Below are positions 22,201 through 31,632 of a stretch of 64,000 bases of DNA, in pieces. A program made the position numbers and the translations under genes. Under the pieces are notes generated by a model. The model ran no database searches, was not told the DNA's origin, and saw only the letters and a list, made by a program, of their open reading frames with translations. Position 1 is the first letter of the stretch. Each line of letters starts with the position of its first letter. The stretch lies in contig NC_073746.1 of the NCBI RefSeq assembly GCF_029784135.1, positions 183,091,983-183,155,982 of the forward strand, given 5' to 3'. This stretch comes from Toxorhynchites rutilus septentrionalis (taxonomy: Eukaryota; Arthropoda; Insecta; Diptera; Culicidae).

Positions 22201-22344
22201 AGGAGTGGGCTTCGCACTGGCATCGAAGACTACACGACATTTTGTGCTGGAACCGCAGAACAGCATGATGCGGCATGTAAAAATTGCGTTGATTAGGCAG
22301 GTCATTGGCTTCGTTAATTTCGTGACAGTGACCAAGAGTCTCAT
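19270..22344 (-). CDS. BEL/Pao pol: RT, RNase H and integrase
   Basis: 1024-residue frame. The RT has CRVVFDASAKP near residue 37, ADIAKMYRQV near 83 and the catalytic YVDD at 160-163. The RNase H segment GFADASTVAYGACIYL and the LWSDSTIVLAWI stretch follow. Integrase has its HHCC zinc-binding domain (HIELLHIGQTGL to CCVKC), core Asp residues in GVDYAGPCW and LHSDNGTNFRGA, the Glu in FGGLWEAAVKSAK, and a DUF5641-type C-terminal domain (RWQHLRLMREHFWRAW). The first about 30 residues are out of phase with the upstream gag frame: a single frameshift near 22255 separates what should be one polyprotein. It copies and integrates the element; active only if the shift is bypassed or is a sequencing error. 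Confidence 0.9.
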   Translation of the reverse strand: MRLLVTVTKLTKPMTCLINAIFTCRIMLFCGSSTKCRVVFDASAKPTPDSLSLNDVLHVGPVVQSELFSIVLRFRKHQIVISADIAKMYRQVSMAAEDQNYQRIFWREHPAHPLRILELKTVTYGTASTPYQATRCLVQLAEEEGRDFPVAARIVKEDIYVDDILTGAESVTDAIKVYRQLRQLLGRGGFPIHKWCSNSKELLEHIPPQECEKQIPMDYCEANQVIKILGLLWDSHEDALYIANQPKQPTIQQQIITKRIIYAEVAKFYDPLGLFSPVIVLAKLLVQQIWRTKAGWDESVDTELTQKWNLLLCSLSQLNRIKVPRCVTFNNAIAFELHGFADASTVAYGACIYLRSIFNDGTAKLRMLCSKSKLAPLHDLSIPRKELCAALLLTRLLQKVIPALGITFQDIVLWSDSTIVLAWIKKPLNLLQLFVRNRIAVIQEHTSEYRWHYIRSQQNPADLTSRGLLPELLEENMLWWNGPEFLTKSQYKTENVEDVPNDMLPEMKSAIATAAVSSPHFAFLYKFSSFRKIQRIMGYILRFVANCKKIASERERSHLTIRELYQSSEAVIRIIQLTHLGDEIERVIANEPCRRIGNLRPMYRNGLLRVGGRLSHSKLPFNNRHQIILPDKDPIVRLMIQEMHIELLHIGQTGLMNAMRQRYWLLNARSTIRQVTRCCVKCFRTNPSKTTQLMGSLPPARVVPSPPFAVTGVDYAGPCWIKHGTRRPTLTKAYIAVYVCMATKAIHLEAVSDLSTDAFLASLKRFVSRRGLVQQLHSDNGTNFRGAQHELHELYRQFRNQQAVQRIQQYCQTKEIEWHFIPPDAPEFGGLWEAAVKSAKTHLQRIVGPVKLTYEEFVTVLTEIEAVLNSRPLYSISNDPADPLVITPAHYLIGRPLIAPAEPSLEDIKANRLDRWQHLRLMREHFWRAWNQDYLNTLQPRKKNLQVMPNVREGMIVLLHNRTQPPLHWKLGRISAVYPGSDGLIRAVDVSVDGSIFRRPINKISILPIEDNHSIRSTSHPSRS

Positions 22345-24679
22345 ACTCTCGGATGAACTGAATATACTGCATCTGTAACTCAGGGTTGCGCACCAACTTC
22401 TTTTCCAACATCAGGAATCGCTTCAGTGCCAGGGCTCGACAATCATTCATCTTGTCAACATTCTTCTTTAGAGGTAGTTTTACAATGAATCGTCCGTTTG
22501 GGTCTCGCTTATACGTGGACAGGAAATGCGCCTCGCAAGCCAATTCGTCGGCAGAAAATTTGGGAACATCTGACACTTCTTCAATTTTCCAGAATTGTTG
22601 CATCATGGTTTCAACTTCTTCAATTGAAGCTATATTGGAGTGTTGGAGGTTTACTGTTGGAGAGTACGGTTCGTGAATAACTCCAGATACGATCCATCCA
22701 AGGTAGGTGTCGCGCAAATGAGGAAGGCCATCCTCTAGAAGAAGCTGACTTGGTTTGAAGATGTCAAAGAATATTTCTGCTCCTATTAGCATATCGATCT
22801 TTGCAGGCATGTGGAACAGGGGATCTGCTAGTATCAGACCAGTTGGGATATTCCACGAGCCAATATCCAGTTTCGATGTAGGGATAGTTCCAGTGACTTG
22901 TGTTGTGACTAAACAATCGAGGTTCGCATGAAAGCTAGATACACGGGATCGAAAACTAATGTTGATCTTCTCACGAGCTAAGGATCGCAGAGCATTGATG
23001 CCGGTGATTGGAACATTCGCACGTTTCTTCGGTACTCCAAGTCGATTGGCCATTTCCTCTGTCACAAAATTCACCTGAGAGCCGCTATCCAATAGTACTC
23101 GGCATGGATGAGGTCGGTTGTTCTGGTCAAGAGCATGCACCACCGCAGTAAGTAGTAGTACGGTTTTGGTTGGTTCCCCAACGTAACAGGAACATGGTGT
23201 GGAAATCGAAAAATCTTGTAAGACTGAGCTATTTTGTTTTGCAGTCATTGGATTGTACATCTGAGGAATTCGCAATGGCTGCTCAATTTCTGCTTTGATG
23301 GGAACAGAGACATTAGGTGTTACATTCGGCCGCGCATAAGATACTTCTACTTCATGTAGCAAAGTATGATGTCGTCGCTGACATTTACGACAAGTTTTAT
23401 CAGAAGGACAGTCCTTGGAACGATGTCCCTTCCGCAGGCAATTGAAGCACAATCCAGCCGTTCGAATCATATTATTCTTCTGGACTGCAGTGAGGTTGTT
23501 CAGAGCTGTACACTGGAAGTTACGATGTGCACCGCTGCAAATTTCGCACACGTTTTCAGATGGGCTGGTGGAAGCCGCATGACATTTCTGCAATGGGTAC
23601 TTTGGAGGTGATGAAAACTGCTTCGCCTTAGGTACAACTGGCATTTGACGCTGGAATGCACTCTCGCAGCTTTCTAGTATTTGACATCTCGATTTCAGAA
23701 AATTTATGGTATGCTCATACTTTGGGAGCTCTCCTTTCCGCTGCGTCGATTCCCAAGCCTTTCGTGTGGACTTATCGAGGGCGATGTTAATCAAATATAC
23801 AATGAAGTGTTCAGAAACACCGGTGATATCCTGATCCAAGAAGCGTAAACTTTCTACATGATGGCTGACCTCATTCAGAAGTGCACGTAATTCTTTGTGG
23901 GATTCAAGACGCACAGGCTTGAGTGACAGTAATCCGTGGAGGTGAGACTCGACTATCACCCGTTTGTTTTCGAATCGCTCAGATAATACAATCCAAGCTT
24001 GCTGATAGTTTCCCTCGCTCAATATTCTGGCATCCAAAACTCCTGCTGCGTCACCGACAAGGGCTTTATCGAGATGATACAGCTTCAAAGCTTCTGAATC
24101 GCCAGAGTTCGTCATTAGGTCTTGGAACACCGCTTTAAATTTTGGCCAGTTGGAGTAACTGCCATCAAATGTCGGGATCGGCGCCTTCAAAGGCTTCTGT
24201 TGCACAATAACTTGCGGTGCTGATTTGGTTTGGGGGACGGTGTTGTTCATTGTCAGAATTAACTCTTCTACAGTTGTGGAAACGTAATTGTGAAGTTCTT
24301 CAAATTCAGCATACACTTCCTCTTGCTGATCAATCGCTTCATTCGGAATGAGTGGCATCGCTTTGCTATGGAACGTACTAAACTCAGCATAGGTCGCGGA
24401 TAAATTTTTCGACATCACATTCAATTGTGCCAAACTGAGCTGCTGCTGGGACTGGAGTGTATTGCGGATTCGCATTACTTTATTTTGCACCTGGACTCGT
24501 TGACGAAAAATTCCTGTCAATTCTTTGACGGTTGTTGTATCCAATTCGACTTCCCAGTCCTGGAACCCGTGAAATGATTCGCTATTTTCAGAAGAGCCAC
24601 GCTGAGGATCTGTTGGGACTGGTTGCTGTTCATCTGGAGGGGTTTGTTTTCCCGGAGGCGGCGATCTATCAAGCGGCAT
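22199..24679 (-). CDS. BEL/Pao Gag and protease
   Basis: 826-residue frame starting at ATG 24679, just inside the 5' LTR. Order: Pro-rich N-terminus, helical DUF1759-type Gag with IPTFDGSYSNWPKF at about 168, CCHC-like zinc knuckles at 411-424 and about 430-441, and retropepsin-like protease with active site LLDSGSQVNFV near 529-539. It continues to the start of the RT (YMPHHAVLR), where the frame is lost; the last about 20 residues are a shadow. BEL polyproteins are normally a single frame, so the split is a mutation and not programmed. Confidence 0.9.
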   Translation of the reverse strand: MPLDRSPPPGKQTPPDEQQPVPTDPQRGSSENSESFHGFQDWEVELDTTTVKELTGIFRQRVQVQNKVMRIRNTLQSQQQLSLAQLNVMSKNLSATYAEFSTFHSKAMPLIPNEAIDQQEEVYAEFEELHNYVSTTVEELILTMNNTVPQTKSAPQVIVQQKPLKAPIPTFDGSYSNWPKFKAVFQDLMTNSGDSEALKLYHLDKALVGDAAGVLDARILSEGNYQQAWIVLSERFENKRVIVESHLHGLLSLKPVRLESHKELRALLNEVSHHVESLRFLDQDITGVSEHFIVYLINIALDKSTRKAWESTQRKGELPKYEHTINFLKSRCQILESCESAFQRQMPVVPKAKQFSSPPKYPLQKCHAASTSPSENVCEICSGAHRNFQCTALNNLTAVQKNNMIRTAGLCFNCLRKGHRSKDCPSDKTCRKCQRRHHTLLHEVEVSYARPNVTPNVSVPIKAEIEQPLRIPQMYNPMTAKQNSSVLQDFSISTPCSCYVGEPTKTVLLLTAVVHALDQNNRPHPCRVLLDSGSQVNFVTEEMANRLGVPKKRANVPITGINALRSLAREKINISFRSRVSSFHANLDCLVTTQVTGTIPTSKLDIGSWNIPTGLILADPLFHMPAKIDMLIGAEIFFDIFKPSQLLLEDGLPHLRDTYLGWIVSGVIHEPYSPTVNLQHSNIASIEEVETMMQQFWKIEEVSDVPKFSADELACEAHFLSTYKRDPNGRFIVKLPLKKNVDKMNDCRALALKRFLMLEKKLVRNPELQMQYIQFIREYETLGHCHEINEANDLPNQRNFYMPHHAVLRFQHKMSCSLRCQCEAHS

Positions 24680-25001
24680 TTTTCTTTATGTGTTTCCGCG
24701 CACTATCACCTCGCGAATGGTTTTTACGTTTTGTCCGATTTACACAACAAACGGAATCAACTCGCGCAAAAGCGTTTTCGAATGTACTCGAACAAACTTG
24801 TTACAACGCGTTTGTGCACACAACGACACGCATTTTATAAAAACAACCCACGCGACAATTCGAATGATCGCGTCTAAACACGCAACAACGCGTAGCAAAA
24901 CAAAAATTTCGGCACTTCTTCTTCGAAACACAGGTATCTCGGAAATCTCGTATCAGGTTTCTGGTATACTGGTTCTCCAAATCCGGTTCGTTTGAACCAT
25001 A

Positions 25002-25327
25002 TGTTCTATCCTGAATCGGACGCAGGATAGTTGGACCAGTGGACTGTAACTTTGGATTTTGGTTTCAATAGACCTTAGGTTGCATGTAGGTGTCCACACA
25101 GAATTACCACGGGTGGGGTTCTTATGTGGATCTACACACTTGGTCTAAATAGATACACACTGTTCGGATAGGTTTTTCTTTATTTCTTCGATGTTACTTA
25201 TACAATGGTTGGAATGAAACTGAAACTCTCTTAGCTGTCGATGCGGCTTTTTATACCCGTCATTGGGCGAACATACATGTTCATGTTTTCTTCCTTTTTC
25301 TGTTGCGCTTCGGTGGCATACCGAACA
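25002..25327 (-). repeat. BEL 5' LTR
   Basis: The promoter-bearing LTR for the minus-strand element. The sequence right after it (minus) reads TATGGTTCAAACGAACC, where a tRNA primer-binding site would lie. The flank at 25328-25332 is the GCAAC duplication. Confidence 0.93.
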
Positions 25328-25411
25328 GCAACTAAATAGCGGAAACTATTTGAAGGTGGAAGCGGACCAACAATAGCAACATGAACGTGACAAAAACATG
25401 ATTTGGGAAGG

Positions 25412-25795
25412 TCAAATATTTACTCGAATTGGCGCCATAGTATGTCGCCAAACCTTTGAACGTTGGCAGTCGATACAATGCTCAACGAAATTCTTCACAT
25501 CTTTGTTCATTCCTTTCCAAACGAATCGGTCGGCAAGCAGTTTACGAGTAGCACGAGCTCCAGGATGTGCTAATCCGTGGACAACGTTCAAAACAGTTTG
25601 ACGATATTGTGGCGGAACATATGGTCGAACTTTACCTTCAATCGACACGTCGCAATAAATTGGAACTGTACAAGCGGGAAGGATTCGCTTTTCCAGTTTT
25701 AGTGACGACGACAGTAATAATTTTCGCATTTCGACGTCATTTATTTGGTCTGCTGCAACAGCACTGAAGTTAATCGGTGACGACACAGAATCCAC
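25412..25795 (-). pseudogene. gypsy integrase zinc-binding domain and linker
   Basis: The frame contains HGLAHPGARATRKLLADRF and HCIDCQRSK, the H-H-C-C zinc domain of Ty3/gypsy integrase. Its N-terminal part covers the RNase H to integrase linker. It is continuous, across the BEL insertion, with the catalytic core at 18559-18916. Confidence 0.85.
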
Positions 25796-25809
25796 TGACT
25801 GATAATACG

Positions 25810-26292
25810 TCAGCGACGAATATCACTAGTGAATTGTGGAATAAATTGCAAATAACGGTTTTCATGTGGTAGTCGTGCGGAGGAGTTGTATGATGAGGCG
25901 TGAGTCAACGGATGATGATTGGTATAAATAGTGAATGTGCGTCCTCCCAAAAGATGTCGAAAATATTGTACCGCCGTTTTCATTGCCGTTAATTCTCTTC
26001 CGAAAGTGGAGTACTTTTGCTGTGCAGACGAAAACTTAGCTGAATAGAAGCCCAATGGCTTCTAGCCACCGTTCGAGAACTGCTGCAATACGGCACCAGC
26101 TGCAGTATTTGAAGCGTCTACCATTAGCGCTATTGGTTTGGTTGAGTCGGGATAATGCAACAACACGGCATCAGAAAGAGCCTTCTTGCAAAGTTCGAAT
26201 GATTCTTTTCCAGCATTTGTCCAAATCAGTTTTCGATTATCATTTTTATTTATTTCCTGGTACCATCGCACGGAAATCTGCTTGCTGATCAC
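25810..26292 (-). pseudogene. gypsy RNase H domain, broken
   Basis: Two frames (26062-26292 and 25810-26055) give ALMVDASNTAAGAVLQQ, with the first catalytic Asp, then FSSAQQKYSTFGRELTA with the Glu, and FTIYTNHHPLTHA. An in-frame stop near 26055 (TTCTAGCC) splits them. This is the standard gypsy RNase H next to RT. Confidence 0.82.
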
Positions 26293-27124
26293 TAGCTTGA
26301 GGAATAAATCGTTTGTAACCGTTCACAAGAGCGAGGAAACGACGGAGTTGTATCACAGTTGAAGGCTGCTCGAATTTCATAATAGTTTCTACGAGATCCG
26401 GAAGAGGCATAATTCCATCACTACAGATAATGTATCCGAGAAATTCCACCTGAGGTTGGGCGAAACGACATTTCGCAAGGTTTATAACAAGGCCATTTTC
26501 TCTCAACCGATCGGAAACGATACGTACGTGATCCCGGTGTTCTTTCTCCGAAGTCGAAGCAATGCATATATCATCGATGAAAGTGATGACGAAATCCAGA
26601 TCTCCAAATACCCGATGCATATACCGTTGAAATGTTTGCGAAGCATTGCATAAACCATTTTGCATCGTTAAAAACTCGAACAGTCCAAACGGCGTGATAA
26701 CTGCAGTTTTTTCGATATCGTCTTCGTTAACCGGCACTTGATGATAAGCTCGTTCGAGATCGATTGTGGTGAAAATTCATTTACCCTGGAATGTATTTAA
26801 CAAATCGTGAATGTGTGGCACAGGGTAACGATCTGGGACGGTTACTTTATTTAACGCACGATAGTCGCCTACAAAACGCCACTGTCCATTTTTCTTCGGT
26901 ACACAATGTAACGGACTTGCCTATGGGCTACTAGATGGTCGACATAAGCCTAATTCGGACATAAGTTGTAATTCCTTTTTCGCAGCGTCCAATTTATCCG
27001 GAGCTAATCTCCGTGCTTTGGAAGCAACAGACGGGCCCTTCGTAACAATGTGATGCTTCACGTCACGTTCTTGCACTGCAGCTCGCATCGTTGATGGTAG
27101 CGTTATCTCGCGGTATTCCAACAA
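26246..27124 (-). pseudogene. gypsy reverse transcriptase, broken
   Basis: The frame 26246-26737 includes FGLFEFLTMQNGLCNASQTF and VITFIDDICIAS (the YxDD box is changed to FIDD). The preceding part at 26921-27124 has LGLCRPSSSPLAS-type RT entry coding. Stops at about 26779 and 26920 disrupt it. RT makes the cDNA; this copy is dead. Confidence 0.82.
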
Positions 27125-27567
27125 AAGATCACGAAAAGGATGTCACCACTGATTGTTGTTACACCATGCACGCAAGCAGTAATTAATCCACCAATTGAGT
27201 GAAGTTTTGTTTCACTACCTACCAAACAGTGATTTTTGAAGTCAACGAGTAGACCAAAAAAAGCTAGAAAATCGGCACAAATGACAGCAGTGTTTATGTC
27301 AGCTACCAGGAGATTCCAAGAAAAACGTCGTCGTAAGCCTAAATCTGTGGTAACAAATCGAGAGTCATAGGTCCTGATAATTGTTCCGTTTGCAGCATGA
27401 AGTTGGAACGATGTGGGTCCTTCCAAACGATCTTTTCTGATAGCAAGGATTATGGAGACATCTGATCCGGTATCTATCAAAAAACGACTGCTACTAGTAC
27501 GGTCAAAGATGTGTAGGCGGCGGCTTTCAGGAGGTGCATCCACTGTTGCCGCTTCAAGTGGACACAA
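27103..27567 (-). pseudogene. gypsy aspartic protease and spacer
   Basis: The segment FLIDTGSDVSII near residue 32 is the retropepsin active site. The following region is the usual gypsy protease-RT spacer (FLAFFGLLVDF). The frame is open for 154 residues. Upstream, gag coding is cut by the repeat at 27577-28390. Confidence 0.82.
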
Positions 27568-27576
27568 ATCTAGTTT

Positions 27577-28390
27577 TGACGTAGGACTACGTCTTACATT
27601 ATGGGTGCCAAATCAGAAAACAGGTCACGTTTTTATGAAATAAAGTTAACGTTAATAACTATTTTTGCTGCGAACGGATTTTATCGATTTGCACACCAAG
27701 CGAATCAGAATCTTTCTAAGATTTGTTTGATATGCTATACATTACATTCCCATGGTCTGTATATGGTTTAAATTGATGAAAATTGGAAGTATTTCCATTG
27801 AGTGTTCTGTCCATTTGTGTGCTTTCCCGAACAGAGCTGTCAACAGCGAGCAACTTATGCAGTCGCTAGAATAGAAACACTCGGAGACGAATGAATCGTT
27901 GAATTTGAAGTCTCCGTAAATAAAGGAAAAGAAGAAAAAGAAGAATAGAAACAACGAAGGAGAATAGCGAACAGAGAATATTTGCGAAGTAAGTAAGCAG
28001 TCGCTAGCGTTTAAGTATTGCATCTCCTCTGAGGAAAATTCTCAGAATCTTTGTGTGCCCGAAACAACAAAGATCGCTCATTCTGCTCGTTTTGTGTTTT
28101 ATGCTTCTCCTCGAGCTGTGAACGTTAGCGAATATTTCACTAAAGTTTATCGCTGCAATTGTGTGCATCTGTTAGACGCGTGTTTGATGCTTGTTGAATG
28201 GCGATGCACGGAAGATGCCTCTCGTTAAATACTCAGTGTTAATTTATGTTAAGTGTAAAGTTATTTGTGAACTATCGACGTATTCGCAAATAATATCCGA
28301 AATGATAAACCAACAAATTAAAAAAAAAGATTGTGTAGTCCTACGTCCTGAGCGGTCGTGTCTCGGATACAACCCCTCGATTTTTTTTGA
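27577..28390. repeat. E-family repeat inserted in the gypsy element, copy 1
   Basis: It begins with the imperfect palindrome GACGTAGGACTACGTC (27577) and near the other end carries its complement-like GTAGTCCTACGTC (about 28337) followed by the hairpin GGTCGTGTC/GATACAACC. The ~770-bp interior matches, inverted, 33945-34290 plus 35622-36177, and its TTATTAACGTTAACTTTATT segment matches 56100-56365. It contains no coding frame. It may be a solo LTR or a non-autonomous DNA element; ends are provisional. Confidence 0.65.
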
Positions 28391-28489
28391 ACTGACGAAC
28401 GAACAGGGTTTTCGGCACTGATGTGCGTTTTTACCATATTTTCTATGGTACCAACATACTGTTTCATTTGAAGGTTGACGGGTTCGTGA

Positions 28490-28720
28490 CTATGAGCGGA
28501 TGCGTAACCCACTTGTTTTCAAACAGCGAATTTCAGCCGTGAGCGCGGCAATTTGATCTTGAATGGTGTTCAACTCAGATTCAGTCACCATTGAAGTAGG
28601 GGTCGACGTAGAGGCGACTGTGACGGAGTTTGAGGATTCCAGCATTTTATCTGCCATTTCTGAATTTTTCGACAGTGCATCCTCACTGATCGTCAAAACC
28701 GGCTTAATTTTTTCTGGCAT
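28490..28720 (-). pseudogene. gypsy gag-like fragment
   Basis: The short frame has a Ser/Thr-rich segment and an IQDQIAALTAEI helix, like the N-terminal part of gypsy Gag, and sits between the right LTR and the protease. Weak support, from position only. Confidence 0.4.
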
Positions 28721-29260
28721 TCATTGGAGAAAGAGCACTTTCATAATATTTTCATTTATATTAAGTCCGGCGGACAATTAACGCATGCGTGCCAGTAGAT
28801 GTGTCGGACGCATATCTCCCAAATCACAAGCGTTTAGTAAGCGTTCTAATTTTCCTTGAGGAGAAATCTCGAAGCGGGAAATGAGTCGCTCTTTCACTTT
28901 TTTTTATATTTTTCGGTTGCCGGAGGGTTTTGCATCAAATCAGCAATATGGCAGATTACAGATTGATCAATTTTGCTGATGATGTGGTAATATTTTGTGC
29001 CATCAGCAACGACTTCGGCCAAAACGAATTGTGCTGCGGCTTGTGCAAACCACATAGCCTGATCATTTCGCCAAAAATCTAGTAGCTTTACAGAAACAGC
29101 GGCTGCTGTTTAATTTACTCTTGCGACTTCGTCCACCATTTTTATCGGTAAAATTATAAACGATCGTAGTGGATTATTCTTATCGATTTTCCTTTAAAAA
29201 AAACGTCAAATCGAGTGATTTCCGGACGCGATTTACTTTTAACGAACCGGTGGGGTCACC

Positions 29261-29455
29261 AATGTGGGATTCGAGTTGCGAGTGAGGAAACACGTTTTAT
29301 TTTAATTACAAATCTGTATTCTCTTGTTCTAGCGTCGACTGATGGAAGCTTACTGAAACTTCTCATTCTGAAAAACGAACTACCTAAAATATATGATGGT
29401 ATGTGTGTGTGTGTATACTTGGTGCGAGGGGCTAATCAATTCGAGCGTGTCTCCA
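29261..29455 (-). repeat. gypsy 5' LTR
   Basis: The TG...CA bounded segment (plus strand TGTGGGATTC to GTCTCCA) is next to a primer-binding-site-like TGGTGACCCC on the minus strand. It contains a short GT microsatellite at 29401-29413. Confidence 0.72.
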
Positions 29456-29600
29456 TAAGTTCAAAAATCAGGTGAAATCAGGATCATTTCAGAAAAATCA
29501 GAATAAATTGAGCGTTCGTCAAGATATCAGGAAGCGTACTAAAAAAATCTGGGAAATACTGAAAAATCAGGAAGGTTGGCATCTCTGGTTACGAGCACAT
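29456..29600 (+). repeat. TCAGG-rich dispersed repeat
   Basis: The sequence AAAAATCAGGTGAAATCAGG to GAAAAATCAGGAAGGTTGGC is shared with 51215-51320 and 52278-52385, and in short form with 47473-47490. It is likely the terminal part of a transposon that brought these copies. Confidence 0.6.
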
Positions 29601-29898
29601 GATAGTTCGCTTAGTAGCGGACACGCAACCAGACCCCCAACAGTGTTCAATACTAGTTGCAAATGTTTTGTCCAATACTGTAAAACTAGAGAGCTAGAGT
29701 TGTTAGAGCTATAGAGTAAGAAAGAATACAAGGCTTGAAAATAAACAAACAGGCACAGGCGCATATGGAAAGAATTACATAACCATCCATCGAATTATCT
29801 TGGTCAAGTAGAGGCGAATGAACTGAAAAGTTTAAAGCCTCTTTAATCCAACATCATCATCATTTTGGTCAAATGAGATATGTCTAAGAGATAAATAC

Positions 29899-31000
29899 CT
29901 TCTGGTTTTGCGTCTATTGGCACATCATCCCAGTCAAAAAGGTTGCTATCTCTATCACCCGGGGCGCTACCGATGTCCAACTTAAGACATTTGACTTTGT
30001 CTAGGATGCCAAGTACCTCCGCCTGGTTCGTTGTGAGTATTTTCTCGCCCAGTAAATTCATCTTCTTCGTGTCTGCCTTATACAGACTATAGCTCTCCGG
30101 AACGAGCACTTCCAGCTGGTCCAACAGCAGCGCCTCCAAGTTGGACTGGCCCTCGGAGAGTAGGTCATTGCATGCGTTTTCTAAATCGAAGTCGTCATCC
30201 GCTGTAACTAGATTATACCAACTTACTAGTTTCGGTAGTTTCTTTTCGAGTTTTTCCAATGGAATCCGCTTCATTATGATGTTCACACAAATGTACAGCA
30301 TTATATCGGCCAGCGTTTTTTCGTAACCTTCCACAAATTTGTGGTTGGCGTAGAAATCGAAACGTTCGGCGTCGTTTTCCAATTTTAGATATTCTTGATT
30401 CGACGAAATCTTTACATTGTGCACATTATTAATCAGTTTGTATATGTTGTGCACCTTAAGGGGTTGCGCTAGATGACTTTCTAGTTTTCCAAGGTCTTCT
30501 GGAAGAGTGCAGGATGAAGTTCGTTCCATTTCCAAAACGACACGAACACATTTTTCGATGTCCACCTCACAAAATTTAGTCCAGATTGATATTTCAGCAG
30601 GGGCCAGCAGAGTATTTCCCTTAAAGCCAAGGATACGCTTGGGATTCTTTGACAGCTCAATGTGACTCTTCGTCACGCGACGACAAATTCCGCAAAGACC
30701 GGAAATAACCCACGCGTTGCATGTGAGCGTAGGTAACTGACAGAAATTTGCGAAGTATGGCCAATGTTCTTGTTCGTAAAATTCAATTCCTAGCTTTTGA
30801 AGATTTACTACAATGGTGTGAGAGCTATCCATAGATTCAATTTTGCTTTGAACAAAATTAATTTGCACCTCCACACCAATCTCGGGTTGACTTAAGTATT
30901 TACAAAGAACTAAAACAATGTAGCTTTCAAGGGACACTTTCACCGTTAATCTATCCTCGGAGCTAGATTTGGTGAAGCACTCTAAATATAGCTTGATCAT
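29899..31000 (-). CDS. GSTCD: GSTCD homologue, 5' coding exon (GST-C-like part)
   Basis: The start is chosen at the ATG at 31000-30998 (MIKLYLECF), in an AAAAG context. The frame is open further upstream only by running into JTB. The product has a thioredoxin-like N-terminal region, then a GST C-terminal-like helical domain with EISIWTKFCEVD (WTKxC), a segment PLKVHNIY, and KKLPKLVSWY, as in GSTCD of animals. It ends at DWDDVPIDAKPEG with donor GTATTTATC, and continues in the exon at 10588-11267. The stop in the unspliced frame (29843) belongs to the intron. Located just 25 nt after the JTB stop codon, it may share its transcript. Confidence 0.92.
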
Positions 31001-31025
31001 CTTTTCGCACTGTGGTTGAGCAAGT

Positions 31026-31632
31026 TTAGCAGGTCCCAAGTTGGTTCTGAATTTTTAGCATGGCCCTTCGATTGAGCGATTTTTGACGAAGAAACGACAC
31101 CGCAGTTGATAAACAACCGATAATTGTTAGCGATATCTGGAAGGACCAAAAATGTTTCTCGTCAAGCCAAGCGACTCTATCACAGCTGAAAACCAGAAAC
31201 AGGATTAAATTAAAATTGAGTCCAAGCGAAAAATATTCTGGCAAATACCTGCGAGTGACAATCTCTCCACTAAGGCACTTTAGCACTTCTTTGTTGTGCG
31301 TGTGGACACAGACCCCTTGTGATTTACTGGCTATTTCGAATGCTGTGCATGGATGGCAGTCCTTTATGACCTCATACGATTCACGTATCCAACAGGTGGA
31401 ATTATTTTCAATAATAAACTCTTGACGACGTGTTCCGCTCTTCATCCATTTAGATTCGATTATCAACACTATGATTGTTAATCTGGAATAAAATTAAGAT
31501 TGTTCTTTTGAATAAACACTACACATATTACGACGTAAAGAACAAGTGTTTATATATTCGCATGGAAATTACTCACAATATCAAACAACTTATTCCAAAC
31601 ACCATTCGCTTTTTGGAAAGATTTTCTATCAT
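31026..31632 (-). CDS. JTB: JTB (jumping translocation breakpoint) homologue
   Basis: Three exons: 31577-31632, 31249-31482 and 31026-31185, with donors GTGAGT and GTATTT, acceptors TTCCAG and TTTCAG, and introns of 94 and 63 nt. All phases are consistent and give 149 residues (human JTB 146). There is a hydrophobic N-terminal segment (residues about 11-27, signal anchor or signal peptide) and a Cys-rich lumenal part (STCWIRESYEV, CHPC, CLSGE, SCDRVAW). A single transmembrane helix follows at about 107-127 (FWSFQISLTIIGCLSTAVSF) and a basic tail (LRQKSLNRRAMLKIQNQL). JTB is a small membrane protein linked to mitochondria and cell division in mammals; its precise role is unclear. The conserved Cys pattern and tail make the call firm. 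Confidence 0.93.

Larger units (their letters stand above)
18922..25327 (-). mobile_element. BEL/Pao LTR retrotransposon, near-intact, inserted in the gypsy integrase
   Basis: Two 326-bp LTRs (18922-19247 and 25002-25327) differ by perhaps one base. Both begin TGTTCGGTATGCC and end AGGATAGAACA in minus orientation. The flanking 5-bp duplication is GCAAC. The internal part encodes Gag, protease, RT, RNase H and integrase on the minus strand in two overlapping frames. A purine-rich tract (complement of 19248-19258) precedes the 3' LTR. The total is 6406 bp. The near-identical LTRs mark it as the youngest large insertion in the window. Confidence 0.95.
18110..29455 (-). mobile_element. Ty3/gypsy retrotransposon, nested host of a BEL element
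   Basis: A 36-bp terminal segment (begins TGGTGCGAGG, ends GTCTCCA) is identical at 18110-18145 and 29420-29455 and is the LTR start in minus orientation. A purine tract lies next to the left copy (18146-18165 complement GGAGGGGGTACTG), and a TGGTGACCCC primer-binding site next to the right LTR (about 29245-29260). In between, in minus order, are a gag-like frame, protease, RT, RNase H and integrase, all broken by stops and frameshifts. It is interrupted by a repeat at 27577-28390 and by a BEL element at 18922-25327. The rest of the left LTR (upstream of 18110) does not obviously match the right one. Confidence 0.85.
11268..29898 (-). other. GSTCD: GSTCD intron, about 18.6 kb, packed with nested retrotransposons
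   Basis: The donor GTATTT at 29898-29893 and the acceptor TTTCCAG ending at 11268 define the intron and keep the reading frame (phase 1). It contains a MITE-like element, LOA and other non-LTR elements, mariner remnants, and a gypsy element that itself contains a BEL/Pao element and another repeat. Most of these are on the minus strand, the same sense as the host gene. Confidence 0.85.

Noticed and set aside
29843..29898. Terminal residues of the unspliced GSTCD frame (IYLLDISHL...)
   Set aside because: They follow a consensus donor and replace the conserved continuation; they are intronic read-through.
31001..31039. Upstream extension of the GSTCD frame (GPAKLAQPQ)
   Set aside because: It overlaps the end of JTB in another frame and has no ATG; the conserved protein starts near MIKLY.
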